Notes under the pieces: model-generated
Told to the model about the DNA's origin: nothing
The model's input: the letters and a program-made list of their open reading frames with translations, nothing else
Database searches by the model: none
Assembly (NCBI GenBank): GCA_019614645.1
Contig: JABWDB010000012.1
Span: 7,812,001-7,876,000 of the forward strand
Length of the DNA stretch: 64,000 nucleotides
Origin: Stratiolaelaps scimitus
Lineage: Eukaryota; Arthropoda; Arachnida; Mesostigmata; Laelapidae
Direction: 5' to 3'
In this document: one piece after another, positions 1-14,087 of the stretch
Layout: every line of letters starts with the position of its first letter
Numbering within the stretch: position 1 is the first letter of the stretch
Made by a program: the position numbers and the translations under genes

Positions 1-271
1 AATACCTATTGATCAATGAACTACTGACGAAGTATGGAGAGCTATCAACGATAGCTATGATATTGTTCAGCAGACTCGAGAGACAACGCCTGCCCCCCAA
101 GTTCTGGAGACGGAAGGCAAAACAACGGCGTTGCTTCATTACTCATTTTCTGTTTGTGGATATATAATTATTGTAGAAACACAGGGGTAAAGACGTCAAA
201 ACCACCACTTCAGCCATAGTGAATTGGTACGAGGCCTACTTTGATACCGGGTTTGCCTTAACTTCTTCCAG

Positions 272-550
272 CGCCTCAAAGAACGTTGCGCGTGACTGAT
301 GTGGATGACTCTCTGGACACCGTGTTGGTGAAATTTCCATGTGCTGATTGGTGCAAGCACGATCTCCACCACCATCTGTGGTATGGAACTGTCGAAGAGC
401 CAGCTTCTAATCACCGAAAGCTGAAGCTACCACCAGGCAGAGATGAAATTTTTCTAGATTTAATGCTGGGAAAAACGTACATCTTCAATGGCTACATCTA
501 CTGTGGCGAGGTAGTCGAAAAGATAAGTGCCGCACCTATTTCAACCACAG
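272..550 (+). CDS. FN3-like domain 1, single exon
   Basis: Acceptor CTTCTTCCAG ends at 271 and donor GTAAGT starts at 551. The exon enters and leaves in phase 1. It reads from PQRTLRVTDVDDSLDTVLVK to ISAAPISTTG with no stop. An early CADWC pair and the late segment LGKTYIFNGYIYCGE match the strand pattern of the other repeats. It is the leftmost complete domain in the window. Confidence 0.6.
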
Positions 551-3500
551 GTAAGTATGCTTGACCCTCGCCTGCCAAACGGATGGATTAGGTCAGCTCA
601 GTCCTTGCGAAAAGCAACAAGCGCACTCGTTTGGAAACAGGCAGAACTATTCCTGCGGGAACTTGTTTTGAAGAGCTGTAACCCCAAGTCCAGGGGTTAC
701 AAGCGATTCAAAACAGAGTGACTGTTGCTATGGGAAGTACAGTGCCCATACATGAAGAGTACAGTGCCCATACATGAAGAAGCGTTGGCAGTACCGTAGT
801 TTGATCCAACCAATTTGTCACAAGGCCAACAACCATGTTCGCTACTGTGAAAGAACGAATGGTCGTTGGGTTTTGTGAGACAACGCCTACGCCCCCCCCC
901 CCTCGTTCTCGTTTAGAGACTCCCAAAATAACGACATTGCTTCATTACTGTTTGTGGATATATATTTCTGTCGCTCCTAGCAAACGGTACTTTGTATTGC
1001 ATTGGAAAGTTCTGCAAATGTACGAATTTCTTCCAGCTTTGTACCGCTTTGTAGTTTGCCTCGCATTCCTCAGTTTGGCCTTAGCTGTGAATGTCTCTCT
1101 CCATTTGCCAAGCTGACGTAGCAGGCTCTAAACAATCAGTTGCGATTCAACGGCCTATACTTTTGCTTTGGCAGTCGTAAAAGCGATCGAGAGTCTGGTG
1201 GTGACGGGATCAAATCCACCGGAGGTGAATATCGCCGTAGATCCGAAGTTTGCCCACGCTGTTTTTAGCCATATTCTAACATTGACCTGCGAAGACAATA
1301 ACACGTACCCCACGACGCGTACATTCCCGTATACTGGTCGAGTAACGGTATGTAACAGCTACTTTTGCACATTTTAGCTCAGATGTTGATTATTTAATTA
1401 TGTAACTGGAAAAAAACGTCCATTCTTTGTCTGACGTCATCCTCTCCCTGGCATCGAGGTTGCCTGTCTGTCTCATTTTCAAAACGGAGCGAGCAAATGT
1501 ACACATGTCTTGCAGGTAGGCGCACTGCTCGGGTTAACCTCTGCAGCGACATACTCGGTTATAGCAGTTCCTATAATGAAACCGCCGTCGGGATATGTAT
1601 TTGAGGGTTTGCCGTTCGCTGTGACATTCACTGCACCAAAGTGTGATGACTGCCAGCAATCAGGTATGCATTAGTATGCAAGTATTAAAAAGGTATACAT
1701 TAGTATGCAAGTATTAAAAAGGTATACATTAGTATGCAAGTATTAAAAAGGTATACATTAGTATGCAAGTATTAAAAAGGTATACATTAGTATGCAAGTA
1801 TTAAATAGGTACATGTAGTACAAAGAAAGTCGTTTAAAATAGCCCGGTACTTGTAAACAATAACAAAAAATAGGCAATCGTTTTTTTTAATATACAATTA
1901 ATTATAAGGATACTATATTAACAATATAATTGAAAATTACTTTTTACAATTATATTGTTCAATATTGCATGCATAATTGAATCTAAATTGTTAGTTTTAC
2001 AGATGCACACATTTATTTTTACAAAAGTAGATTGTTTTTTAATGTGACTTGGTTGATTTCTCAAACAGGAAAAACTTGTTTTTGGGAAAAATGGGGGTGC
2101 CTGGCCGTATAGGGAAGGCCGGACGTATCTCCGGGCAAGCATTATTTACAAACAATGGTATTCCAAGTTATGTTCTGTGCACGGAACCCGTTGGCTGACA
2201 ATTAAACATAGAGGTAATATTATTTGCGCATGAGAGGGCCTTCTTGTTCCAGATATTGAATTCATGTTCATTGCCCACCTGTGAGCGAAGCAATGGGGGA
2301 GATGTCCTGCTTGGTGTCCGATCGGCCACGCACTCGAGATTCTCATTGTTGCTAATTACCTTTCAATTTACTGATTCTATTATTTGTTATATTAAATTCA
2401 ATTTTGTGAAATCTCCGCTGGTGAGTCCTGTGGGCAAATGGATGTCCCACGATCACGTCTCAAATATCCTGGTCAGTACGGCACCGTGTTTTCCACGTGG
2501 TGCCGTGGTTACCAATTTTTTTCTAGAACAGTTTTGACCAATTTTTTTGAAATGGCAATGTAGTTCACAAAAAAACCTCTGCTATTTCAAACAGTTGTGT
2601 AACATGCGCAATTATGTATTAGTGAAATTGTTATATAGATTAATAATAGATTGTATCAATCAATATTGATCAATATTGATTCATACAATATTAATATTGA
2701 TTGATACAATTTATTAAAATACAACCCGTACCCGTATAGACGGTCGAAGGTAAAGGAGTTATGTAGTGGGTAAAACGCGTACTTTGACTACAACTCACCT
2801 ACCTCAGGTTCAGCTGAAAACCGATTTGTACTGTCTTCTTTCACAGCTTTAAAAGCTATTAAAGCAGTTCAAATCAAGTCCACAGAACTAGCGAACGTGG
2901 TCGACTTCACAATTGAACTATATGAGAACGCGTCCAACTTCAACGAATTTCAAATCTCTTATTGCCACCCCGTGATTTGCTTCCAAGAAACTATATCGAG
3001 TACAGAATCTGGTACGGTAAGTAGACCACACCCGAAGATCAAAAAAATGCGTTCATGGAGGGTTTTTCTGCCACCCGAGTAGGATACCGAGACCTATAGG
3101 GTACTCGACTGGCCAGATGTTAGCCAGTACGCCTGGCCATAGCAGCGCAGTACGCCAAAGCGTCCGCAGCTCGGAGAGTGGCATTGAACCCCTCCATAGA
3201 CGCTTTGGATAGACACACTGACGTACTTCGGCCTCTCTGAAATGCCTCTCTCAAAAGCCTTTGAATGGACGGAGAGGAACGGTCGAACTTCACGTATTAC
3301 GTGACGTATATTCGAGTACGTGCATTCGTGCATTTAGAGCCTACTATGTAATTTAGGTGGCTATATAATTGAATCGTACTATATACGCAATTGTTCATGT
3401 GCCTCCGTGTGTAGAGTCGGCGGATGAGATCCCTCGCCAACATTGAGCATATGATTACGTACAACGTCACGGTCACACCCCATGTGAACAAAGGGCCCGG

Positions 3501-6500
3501 GATCATTCTGGGGGCGAAATATGCTACTACATTCAAGATTTCAACATGCGCTGGACGGTGTGCAGGTACGCGCAGCCGGTACGGGCATTTAATAAAGGAT
3601 TTAATAAAAATCTGATGTCCGCTACCTTCTGCGAAGGCATCTCAGCACCTCTTTGAGATCATAATCTTTCCATTATGTGTATTTTCAGTTTTATATGGCT
3701 CTCTTACCCTGAAACTGGTGAATTACGAGGAAGACTTCGTCGATATCAAGGTAGACCTACCTGCCGCCAAGTGCACAAACCCAGAGTATACCTTTCAATA
3801 CGAAAGCTTCCCGGAGGATCGCTCCGATAGAGTTGAATTCGGTGCGTCTCGTGGCACGCAACGAAAAATTGACCGTACTCGTATTAAGCCACAGCAAAAG
3901 GACGTTGTATTGAAAGGCTTTTTCTATTGGGAGGATATAGGCATGACACTGCGTGTGGATTGCGGAGGACGCCCCGACGCATACCATGGTCGAATCAACA
4001 CTGGACCTGGACCAAGTGAGTCGCAGACGTCACTGCTATTTCTTAGCCTAATAATATTCACTATATTTCCCGTTTGTTGTGCAAAAATGTAGAATTGCTA
4101 GATCTATGCATATGTCGTGCGCAATACACGTAGCACTATGTATGCATAGATCTAGCAATGTCGGGAGTTTGATGACACAAGACATCAGTTTCCTCAAAAC
4201 AGCACCAGGATTTGTCTATCCGGAACTTCTTGTGCTTGTTGTATTATGGGTATGGCGCTCCCACCTGATGGATTTCCAGAGTTCTATGGAACTGAGACCG
4301 CAGATGTAATTATCTGCATTATAACGGATGATTACCACACACCTTACCTATTGGAATAAGTAGTGGCAATAACTATGGAACAAATAACAATGGCTATAGC
4401 GTTCCTGCAGGGAGAAAGCCTAAGTGTTCTGCAAAACGCTCCAGCGACTCCCAGCGTTGAGAGGATTACTGGAGCGTTTTGTTTTTTAGCCGAGTTGATC
4501 GGCTAACACAAGACCTTTGTCGGAATCCTGTTACAGCACCACACCGAATTTCCTATGTCGAACTAGTGAAGTTCAACGGTACTTCGGCAGTAATCAACGT
4601 TTTCACCGACACCCGATTCAAGCAGGGGATACGCCCCTTAAATTATTTCCTTGTTCAAATAGGTCCCGCTAAGAACGCAGAATTGGTGTCGCTTCACTTC
4701 AACTACACCGGCATTCGAACGGTGGGTAACGTTATCGTCATTGGTAAATGCGGGTATTGTTCGAACACGTCATTACGGAGTGTAAACACATCATTACGAA
4801 ATGGCGCCGTGTCGACTCAGTATGGCAGTGGACATAGGATTAATACTGCGTTCGCTAGGTACAGTTCCTATCGACTTTTGGTGCATCTCGCGTTTGTCGT
4901 CTATATAGTTGCCCTACCCTCGCTTAATCGTTCATGAGAACACGGGATTACTTCACACCATAGAGCGTGTGACCAACCCAAGTGGAAGAAATTTTAGCGA
5001 TGACTGTAGCGATGATTTCGACCAACAACTGTTCCAGATGTGGCTAGACGTACATAATTGAGAGCGGGCATGACCAATTTATCCCGAGCACAGTCGTTTT
5101 GCACTGCGATTGTACAATAAACTCCCACATACTGGAGCACTACCGATCTAACCGCGATCACTACCATTACAGACGATCGAGATCCCGGATGGCCTACAAG
5201 AAGGATACAAAATTGTAGTGCACCCTTGTATTTTGGTGGAATCCGATCTATATATGGGGTCACCGTATAATCTCACCGTACCGAACAAGCCGGGTATATA
5301 TCTCTACCATACAACTAACGCTGAAGGGTTGTCATCGTTCTTCGCGAACTGGAATAGCGAATAGCCGAGAATCGCATCGCTGAATTTTACATAGCAGAAT
5401 TATTCCTGTGAGAAGAAAGGAACTCACGGCGAGTCTCCGCGTGAGACTCGCGCGGGTCTTTCCGGATCTTTCGGGGTTTCTTCCGAAAAAAATACTCCGA
5501 CCATAACTACCATGCATAAATCATAGCCTACACCTGGCACATCTTATTACATTCGGTAACTTGCTGGCTAACGGTGTCGTGTTTTCGATTTCCTATGCAG
5601 CGTCTACGGAGCTCATTGTCGAACCAGTTTCGTCGGCGGTTCACGTTAAATGGAGTGGGATGAGGCAACCATTTGATATACGCATATGTCCGAAATCTTG
5701 GTCCACCAAATCGGTGGCACACGGGTGCCGAGAGAGTAACTGCCGGGGTGATTTATTGGTATGTTGAATCTCGGAACAAGCATCAACGTACCCGACTGGG
5801 CTCTGTTCTGGATTACCTTTAGCTCAACTATTTTAATCTAATTATTATTATATTATTATTATTAAATTTATCATAGACGCCTGTGATAATCGAATGCGAT
5901 AACTCTGCATCTCTATCGGGGTATCCACGGAGATTCTCTCGGGATGGATACGCCCTGATCGGGAATTGAATATGGAAGTGTTGTTGTTGAATACGATTGT
6001 TCAAAAACACTTGTTCCTGTACTACCCGGAAAGCTTATTAAGCAGATCGCACGCGGGTTTGCGGCAAGCTCTAATCTCTAGGAAAGTTCAGTTCAGCTAT
6101 TAATAATAAACGGCTGCTTGTATTTTACTAGTTATAATAAAAGAGTGCTTGGTATTGTAGGCGACCGGCGTTGAGGTTCCCCTCTTGTTTCCTGGCATTG
6201 AATACGAATTGGCCGGTTTCTATCGCAACTATAGGGGAGTGGATGTCTTCCATAGAACCACGTTCACCACGCCAGAATGTCTTGTGGATTGTGAAGGTAA
6301 CGGCCAAGGTCTGCCCACAGTGCCCGTCACGGGTTCGGTAAATTCCAGCCGGAAACTATAGACTAGCTGCTGTACCAGTGAATAATGGATTGCCAATAAT
6401 GGCATGGTAACACTAAATAATAATGGTAGCACTAAACAATAATGGATTGTGTTATTGAGAAAACCTCATCCGCTGGATTCATTCGGCATTCGCTGTTGAC

Positions 6501-9500
6501 ATCTGGAGGACGAGTAGTGGCGCCAACCATTAACGGATAGGTTGCGGGCATACTAATCTCTATTCGTAGCGCAGTGCACGATTCGTGGAATGGAGTGCTG
6601 CCAATTTATTAATCGTCATTAACGAATTAACATTTTTCTGGCAGCACTGGATAACACTCGAATGAAAGTGCTCGTTTTGCCGCGGGGCTCTCAAGGGGGC
6701 GTCACTATTTGCATCGATTCGTCTCACGCTGACGGATTTGACGGCTTTATTTCTACTAGAAACGTGTATACCGGCGAATATACCCACAAATACATGGATG
6801 CGAATCAAGCATCATATGCAGTGTCTGGACTAGATTCATGGACGATGTATACGATCAGGATTCGTATTAGGTGCTCGCGGGGTATCCTACGAGAGGATGT
6901 ATTCACAGGGAGCGCAGGTATTTAATACGCCGCCTTGCATCTCACACGCCGGGCTAAACTCCCAATTACGTAACACAATGCATAATTGCAGTCCTAATCA
7001 GTAAATTCGGCTGACATGACCGGCAATACTGGAATTACTTGGATGCTTAGACGTTGTTCAGCGCGTGTTTGCTTCCGGCTGACATGACCGATTATACTGG
7101 AATTACTTGGATGCTTAGACGTTGTTCAGCGCGTGCTGCGGCAGGTTGTAGCCGGCATCAGAGGCTGCAGGGGGTAGACAATTATGAAAAATCAAATTGA
7201 TGAGTAATGCTCTGTTGTAAAATGTAGTGGATCTCCGCCATGTGTCGAAATGAGCGAGCAAGCACCCATATGGTGACCTTGAAACACCATGTCTCTATAA
7301 GAGGGCTATGGAAAGTCTTAGGGGAGCCACAGCTGCCTCTCGCTTCTGTTCGTTCGATGTTGAGGCTTATCTCTGGATCGATAATTATGTACATGGTTGG
7401 CTCTCGCGTATCTACTCCAATGTTTGATGTTTTTGTTTGTTTCGTTTTGGCTTTTGTTGCGACAACTCTCCCCACCGAAGAGGTGCCCCCAACGCTACGC
7501 TTTTACGTGATACCGAGCTTTCCAAATCCACGTTTTTATGTCAATATGCCGTATTGGCCCAGCAAGGACTCGGTGAGATTTGCCTTCGAGTTCTTCGAAA
7601 TCGCTGAAAATATTAAGAGTCGCCGTCTTATAGGAGCGCCTTACTCAAATTACGCGGATAAACCCCACGCTGTGGTACGTACGAAAGACTGTTTCCCTAG
7701 CGAAATACAGACCTATGGTTCTTCCGTCTTGCCTCTAGATCTCTTATAGCGAAGGTCTCGTTTTTTGAGAGCCTTCTGTAAGACCTAGCACAAGGCGAAT
7801 GTATTCGTTGATGACAGACATGAACTAACACTATCACCAGCACTGGATAGTGTCTAAAATGTTTGGTTGAATATCTTTGAATAAAGATATTCAACCAAAG
7901 ATTTCACCAAATTTAATTCCTTATTTTCGCCAAAGATATGAATACAAGAAAGAAAAAGTATTTAACCGGTTGTCCATGCGGGTTTGCGGGGTGGCTCGGG
8001 TGTATCGAGGGTGTCACAAGCTGAACATGCAACTGCATGCGAACCCTCAGACTGTGCGGTAGATGTTTTAGTTGGATAGTATGGGCGCACGCCCAAATGC
8101 CAATCCGGAGGAATTATATGATGATCCCATCTGCAATTGTACTACAATAAAAACGGATGAAGTTTTACAATTTCAGATTACAATACAATTACAGTTACTT
8201 CACGCTACCATGTGAATCCGCCGCCGAGGAGATTACACGCACCTGCTCACACACACACACGGCCACACACACACACACACACGGCGGTGCGTGTTTTTAT
8301 ACCAGGTGCTAGACAGCAGCATCTTGTCAGGCAGCTTCGTCTCACCCTCTCCAGGTGTCACCCACTACGACCAGGCACCCCCATATTCTCCCTTGTGGGA
8401 GCGTCCGATCCATTATGACGCCGAACACGGTAACAGGCAAATACCGTTAATAACAAGTTAATACCCATTCATTATTTGCCATTGCAGATTGATGGCCAAC
8501 CCTACCGCGAGCTCGATTATTGGTCACAGGCTCTTCGGTATATCACAACAGATCGTTGGTTCAAGTTCGTGATCATGCCATACATACGGTTCGGTTGGAC
8601 TAGGATCGATTATCCGATGAGCATTCGGTACATGATGATACGTAAGTTCACCCGCAATTGCTGACCCTAATATTTTATGGCAGAACTAGGCCTGGTGCCT
8701 GAGGTCTGTCTTAGCGTTACGCGCCCTGGTGAGCAACTGCGATGGTAGCGCGTTTCCCTATGGGGAAAAAATAGCGAGGCGCAGTCTCTCAGGTCAGGCT
8801 TCGAGACAGTGCAAGGAATCGATTGAATTCCGTGATGGTCCGTGATGAACGGTTAAAATCATTATCGAGCTGTACGCGCCAATACCCCGCTTATACACTT
8901 TTCGTAATTTCAACTGTTTCTCCTGTATTTCAGCTGAAAGCTCATATCAGGCCGATAGTATACTACGTAAGTGTAATCAAAACTTTTTTATTTTTAATAT
9001 ACAATTAATTATAAGGATAAAAAAGGAGGAGGAAGGAAAAGGATATTATTTTATTTGAAATTTATTTTCGGGAGCACGCTCCTCCCGAGTGCTCTAAAAA
9101 TAGCCGCGGTCTCAAAAACAGCTGCGATCTCTGGCTGTAAGTGTTAAAATCGTTCCTGATAAATCGTTCCTGATCTTCCCGCGTAGCCCTACACCTGGCG
9201 TTAGGAAATGGAGCAGACAATTCTGTTGACATCAGGGTTCTACTCTGTCCCTCAAGAAATTGTGACAAGCCAAAGTACGCTATTCGCGTAAAGAACGCCT
9301 TCGATGATATGATGTATCCGCTCATATTCGGTACGCAGACTTTCGAGGTCCTCGAACCACCTGAAGGGTCATCTGAAGTGCTGCTCAGGGGTTTTCAGAG
9401 GAATGAGAAAATTCGGATCGAAGTAAATACTTCCTGCATGGATTCATCATCATCAACCTCCTCACAAACCTACAGACACATCGGATCGATCTTTACGGGG

Positions 9501-12500
9501 CATGGATGTGAGTATTACCATCTCGTACACAATTTCCTAGTTATTATGAGATAGTTTGTTGCATTAGTCTCTTATTATTATTCACAACAGATTGTGAATA
9601 TATTATTATTCACAAAATACATTGTGCCTTGAGGTTCACATGAGGAACATCATGCTGAGTAATGAAAGGTTACGTTTCATTATTATTTACCGTTATGGTA
9701 ATCTTGTTCAATACTGTTTTCAACAGAAGTACGGCTTAATTGTTATCTATCAACTAATTGAAAACCTGCTGCACTGAAGTTGTGGATGGATTCCATGTGG
9801 ACAGTAGTTGATCGTGGGTCAGTCCGTCCTAAGCTTATGATTGAACTGTGCATAATGTGTTATCACTAGGACGAAAAGGAATCGTCCAACATTCCTGAAC
9901 CTGCACACCGGGATTTTGAAAGTGCGCCTTACCTAGGGATAGGCTAGGAAAGGTTCTTTTATCCGATTTTACGATACTAGCCTTTGGAAATTACTGCCCT
10001 CGGTCGACTACTGGCACAGGATTCAGATCTCCATAGATTCGGCCGGTTTCGTTAGCGGATGGTAGCGTAACGCGTAACGCTAAGACAGACCTCAGGCACC
10101 AGGCCTAGTTCTGCCATAAAATATGAGGGTCAGCAATTGCGGGTGAACTTACGTATCATCATGCAACTCCATGGTCTCCTCCCTTCATCATATTCATATC
10201 TCGACAGCGCCGCCCCCGATTCACGCCGTTGCGATAGAGCCGTCGACGTTTTCGGCCATTGTCAAGGTCTTCTTCGATGACCGGTGGACATTGCGCCAGG
10301 TTCCATCGACTGATTATCTAGTACAGTGGTGTCGTCGTACTCTGACGCAACCCATATGCAGGAACAAGACAAGCCCATTCGACGGCAACACAACGGTAGG
10401 TCTAATACCATTTCGAGTGACCTAGAGTGAAGCCTATTGCTACCTGCTTTTGTACAGCAAGAGCCTCGTTCGTTATCGGAATTAACCAGACAAATCACTC
10501 CACCAAGAACGGCCATACACCACCATCCACCAAATAAGAAATCTTGATCAATGAAAACATTCTTGGCAAATACGAAGTGGTTCGTCTTGCTGTGGTCGGA
10601 GGAATTTCCTCTCTCACAACAACACGAATGCCCCCAACAGTTCCTTTCAATCATTTCACCGTTCAAAGGCCAACAAATAGATCAACATACATCCCATCAT
10701 TCCATGCATTTATATATCAAAGGCGGTGTTCCTTAAATATACACCACGCAGTTTTGGTGTATATCCAAGGAACACTGCAAGAACATCGCAGGAACATCAC
10801 CAGGCAGTAGAAATTGGGGCTGACTCGTCGGCCCAAGCAGAATCACCTTGCTAGGGCCATAAAAGCCTTCCGACATTCCTAATCCTTCCTTGTGGCTGTT
10901 CGCTATTTCAGCTAGTCTTTATTGACGAGCTATCACCTGGGAGCAATTATGACCTCATAGTATGGCCTGTGGCAGTCGTGAAGCGTCCTTCGTCACCGTC
11001 AGGACACGTGACCTTGAGGGGGCCGCCTTTCGTTACCAGCTTCGTTGCCCGCACTGTTGAGGATAAAAGTAAGTGTCAAAATGGCGGCGATTTCGACGAA
11101 ATCGAGAGACGCAACCGCGTCTGAGAGTTACCGTGGGTCTTTCCGAGCTTACGGCTGGGCTGTCGAAGGGTAGATGTTTATTTTGGTGTTTATAAAATTG
11201 ACCTGGCTGAGAATTGACGAAACGCCCGCTTCCCGGTCCCCGTTCCACCAGCCCCAAGTCTGTTATCATTAGACCTACGTCGCCGTACGTAGGTTGTCGT
11301 ATTCCCACCGTATTCCCAAGCGAGTGAGTGGGATTCATGAACCCGCGTAATCCACTGAGTCACCATTAGCTCGACAGGCATTCGCCATCCGTATGCGAAA
11401 GCGAGGCGGTTGGGACACCTTTGTATACCTTTTGCATACACAAATCATGTAGAGATCTCTACTGTAGCTGCTGTATCCGCGAATCGGTTGATTCTTTTTT
11501 GCGGTTTGTTATCATCAGTAAGTTATTACACTAATGGTTAGCATTAGTTATTTGAGAGCCCCCTCCACTGTATCTATCGTATTGTATAATTGTTATCTCC
11601 ACTGCAACCAGCGACGTTGCCGAGAAATCTGCAAGATGCTAGCGAAAAAGATCCAGTGTATATACATCCCAGTATGATGAGTGTTTCGTGTGAGTAGGAT
11701 TATTAAATTATTAAATCGACCCTTGCAGAAATGGAACAGAACCAAACAGTGGAAACTTCGCCGTTTTCGGCTGTCATTCGACGAGACAGCGAGTCCAAGC
11801 ATTACCGCGTTTCGGCGTCGGAGATTCTGAGGGCAGAACTTAAGCACTTCAACAAAATCATTCATCAAGAAAGCCTACAAGGAGTGGGGCCGGTGGGTCC
11901 CATATATACGTGTCGCTATCGCGTTGCATGATAGATATTGGAACTTGGAGATGGTGGCAAAGACGCGAGATATGTCACACCCTCCACACCTGTATTTGGA
12001 GGGCATACCATTTAGCCTGTTTCTGCTGTTCTAACCGACTAGCGGCAAGGTTCTATGAATTCGATAACCCTTCGTCAATTATATAGAACACGATTGATAC
12101 TAACGAAAATAGTGAGGCGTAGGTTTCGGTCCAGAAGCTGCGAATATTCTGAATACGTGCAATGAAAATTTCCCTCCATTGTGTTACTACGATCGTGGAT
12201 CTCCACTGCTACCATACCTCCCCTTAAACCCGACCTTTCTCGTGGCCTCTCACGTAGTCATTCTCACATACGACCATTTGCGCATGCGTTTCGTTTGATT
12301 TTCGAACACCCCGCCTGTTTTTGAACCCTGCAGGAAACCGTGTTCTCAGACCTTTTTCCTGGAGATGACTATGAATACACGCTCAGGATTTTCTCGGCCC
12401 ACCACACCCGTGTCATTGAGAACACAAAATTCACGACTCCCGAGTGCTTCGTAGACTGCGATGGTAAGTAATATTGTGTCGTTCACGAATGGAGTAGTTT

Positions 12501-14039
12501 CCTTTGATCCGCCCCCTCCGTATATTGCAGTGGCTTCGATACAGTGTACGACAAAACTGATAGGGTACAGACCCATCAAGGGCATCATTGAAAGCAAACG
12601 CATACATATTTGCAGGTATGCTCAATGCCGAACCACTAAAGATCATGGTAAAGCCGCAAAGGACTTTGGTCGCCATGGTGGCTCGAGTCGATATGGAGCG
12701 GTATTGTAAGGATAAGGAAATCAAAGGCTATATTTCGGCTGGCAATCCAATATCTAGCCAGTTTTACCTGCTGCACTTCACGAGGAAGGATTTGGAACAG
12801 GCGTTCCACGTATATACGTGGTGGAGAACGTACACGATTAAGCTGTTTCTGTATTGCTCAGTGAATCGCGCTCAAAAACGCCTAAAGTATTTCCGGCATG
12901 ATGTTTTCGTCAGAGGGCCAGGCGAGTACATGGGATTTTCTTTATACGCGCAGGTGACTTTGATGTCGCGGCCAGAATTCGTATTTGTCGATATGTGGGT
13001 CAGCTCAAGCTGAGGGTCAGCTCAAAAAAAAGAAGAGGTTTCCTTTTTTCCCCTCAGTTTTTTCCCCCTGCGGACCCAGCAGTCCTCCCCATCCATTTGG
13101 CCAAATGTCCATTTGGCCAATTGGATGTCTAGTCTGTATGTAGTTACATAAGTTACACGTAACTATGTAACTACATACTGTAAGACCACGTGATCGACCA
13201 CGTGATCAGTAATGATCAACAATATGAACTTGAATATGTGAATGTCTTCCAGCGAATTACCTGCGTCAACCTCCGCGACATTACATGGACCAGCCTTCGT
13301 TTTACCAAAAGATCTGCTCTTGGAAATCTCCACCTGTTACGGGAGCTATGCCAGCTACTCCTGACCTTTACGAAGCAGGTAAACCCTATTCTCTCCAAAT
13401 TTCTTCATCATGCAGTAATATTTCGGCTGACAATCCAATATCTAGCCAGTTTTACCTGCTGCACTTTACCGAGGAAGGATTTGGAATACGTGTTCAACGT
13501 ATATACGTATACGTACACGATTTAGCTGTTCCTGTATTGCTCAGTGCAACGCAGTAACTGGTCGGATGGTGTGGCTTACAGCAGCAGATAACAATGAGAA
13601 CCTATTCGGCGTTATTTTACTTTAAGGGGAGCCTCGCGATGCACTCGGATACTTTCTCCAAATCGACAACGGCACCGACGGACATCGCGAAGTGTCTATG
13701 AATGCCCCACGGCTTAACCGCACAGAGGAGCCTGTTATGTACGAAGTTTACGAGTGTATCGGCACGCCTTCCGGGCGAAATCCGGAATGCAATCGCGGCG
13801 TTGAAGTGCACACGCATCCCTTAACGGTGCGGTGAATGTATTATTATATGTATCCCCAAACGGTAGGATCGATTTACAACCGATAAGCTGCAAACGTGTC
13901 TAGAACGTCTGCGAAACAGGTGGGTACAGTCCGGTTGATGATACCGCGCCATACCCTGCCAACTCGCCGATGTACGATGAGAACAAATGAAAAGCACGAT
14001 CGCTGCCGTGTACATCGAATGGGAGTGCTTGTGTCTGTA

Positions 14040-14087
<48 letters not shown>

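Larger units (their letters stand above)
77..972 (+). repeat. Direct repeat in the introns before domains 1 and 2
   Basis: 77-176 and 873-972 match from GAGACAACGCCT through CATTGCTTCATTAC to TGTTTGTGGATATATA, with small indels. These are homologous intron segments, each placed upstream of an FN3-like domain. Confidence 0.65.
8630..10166. repeat. Inverted repeat of about 95 bp, arms 8630-8725 and 10072-10166
   Basis: The left arm covers the end of the domain 8 exon, its GTAAGTTCACC donor and the start of the next intron. The right arm is its reverse complement with one or two changes (GGGTGAACTTACGTATCATC and so on). The arms are 1.35 kb apart. Confidence 0.85.

Noticed and set aside
1664..1810. 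CRISPR-like regular repeats
   Set aside because: The units are directly abutting with no spacers; this is a simple tandem array in a eukaryotic intron.
11611..11696. Extra exon between domains 10 and 11
   Set aside because: It has an acceptor and a GTGAGT donor, but joining it to 11729 creates a stop at the junction.
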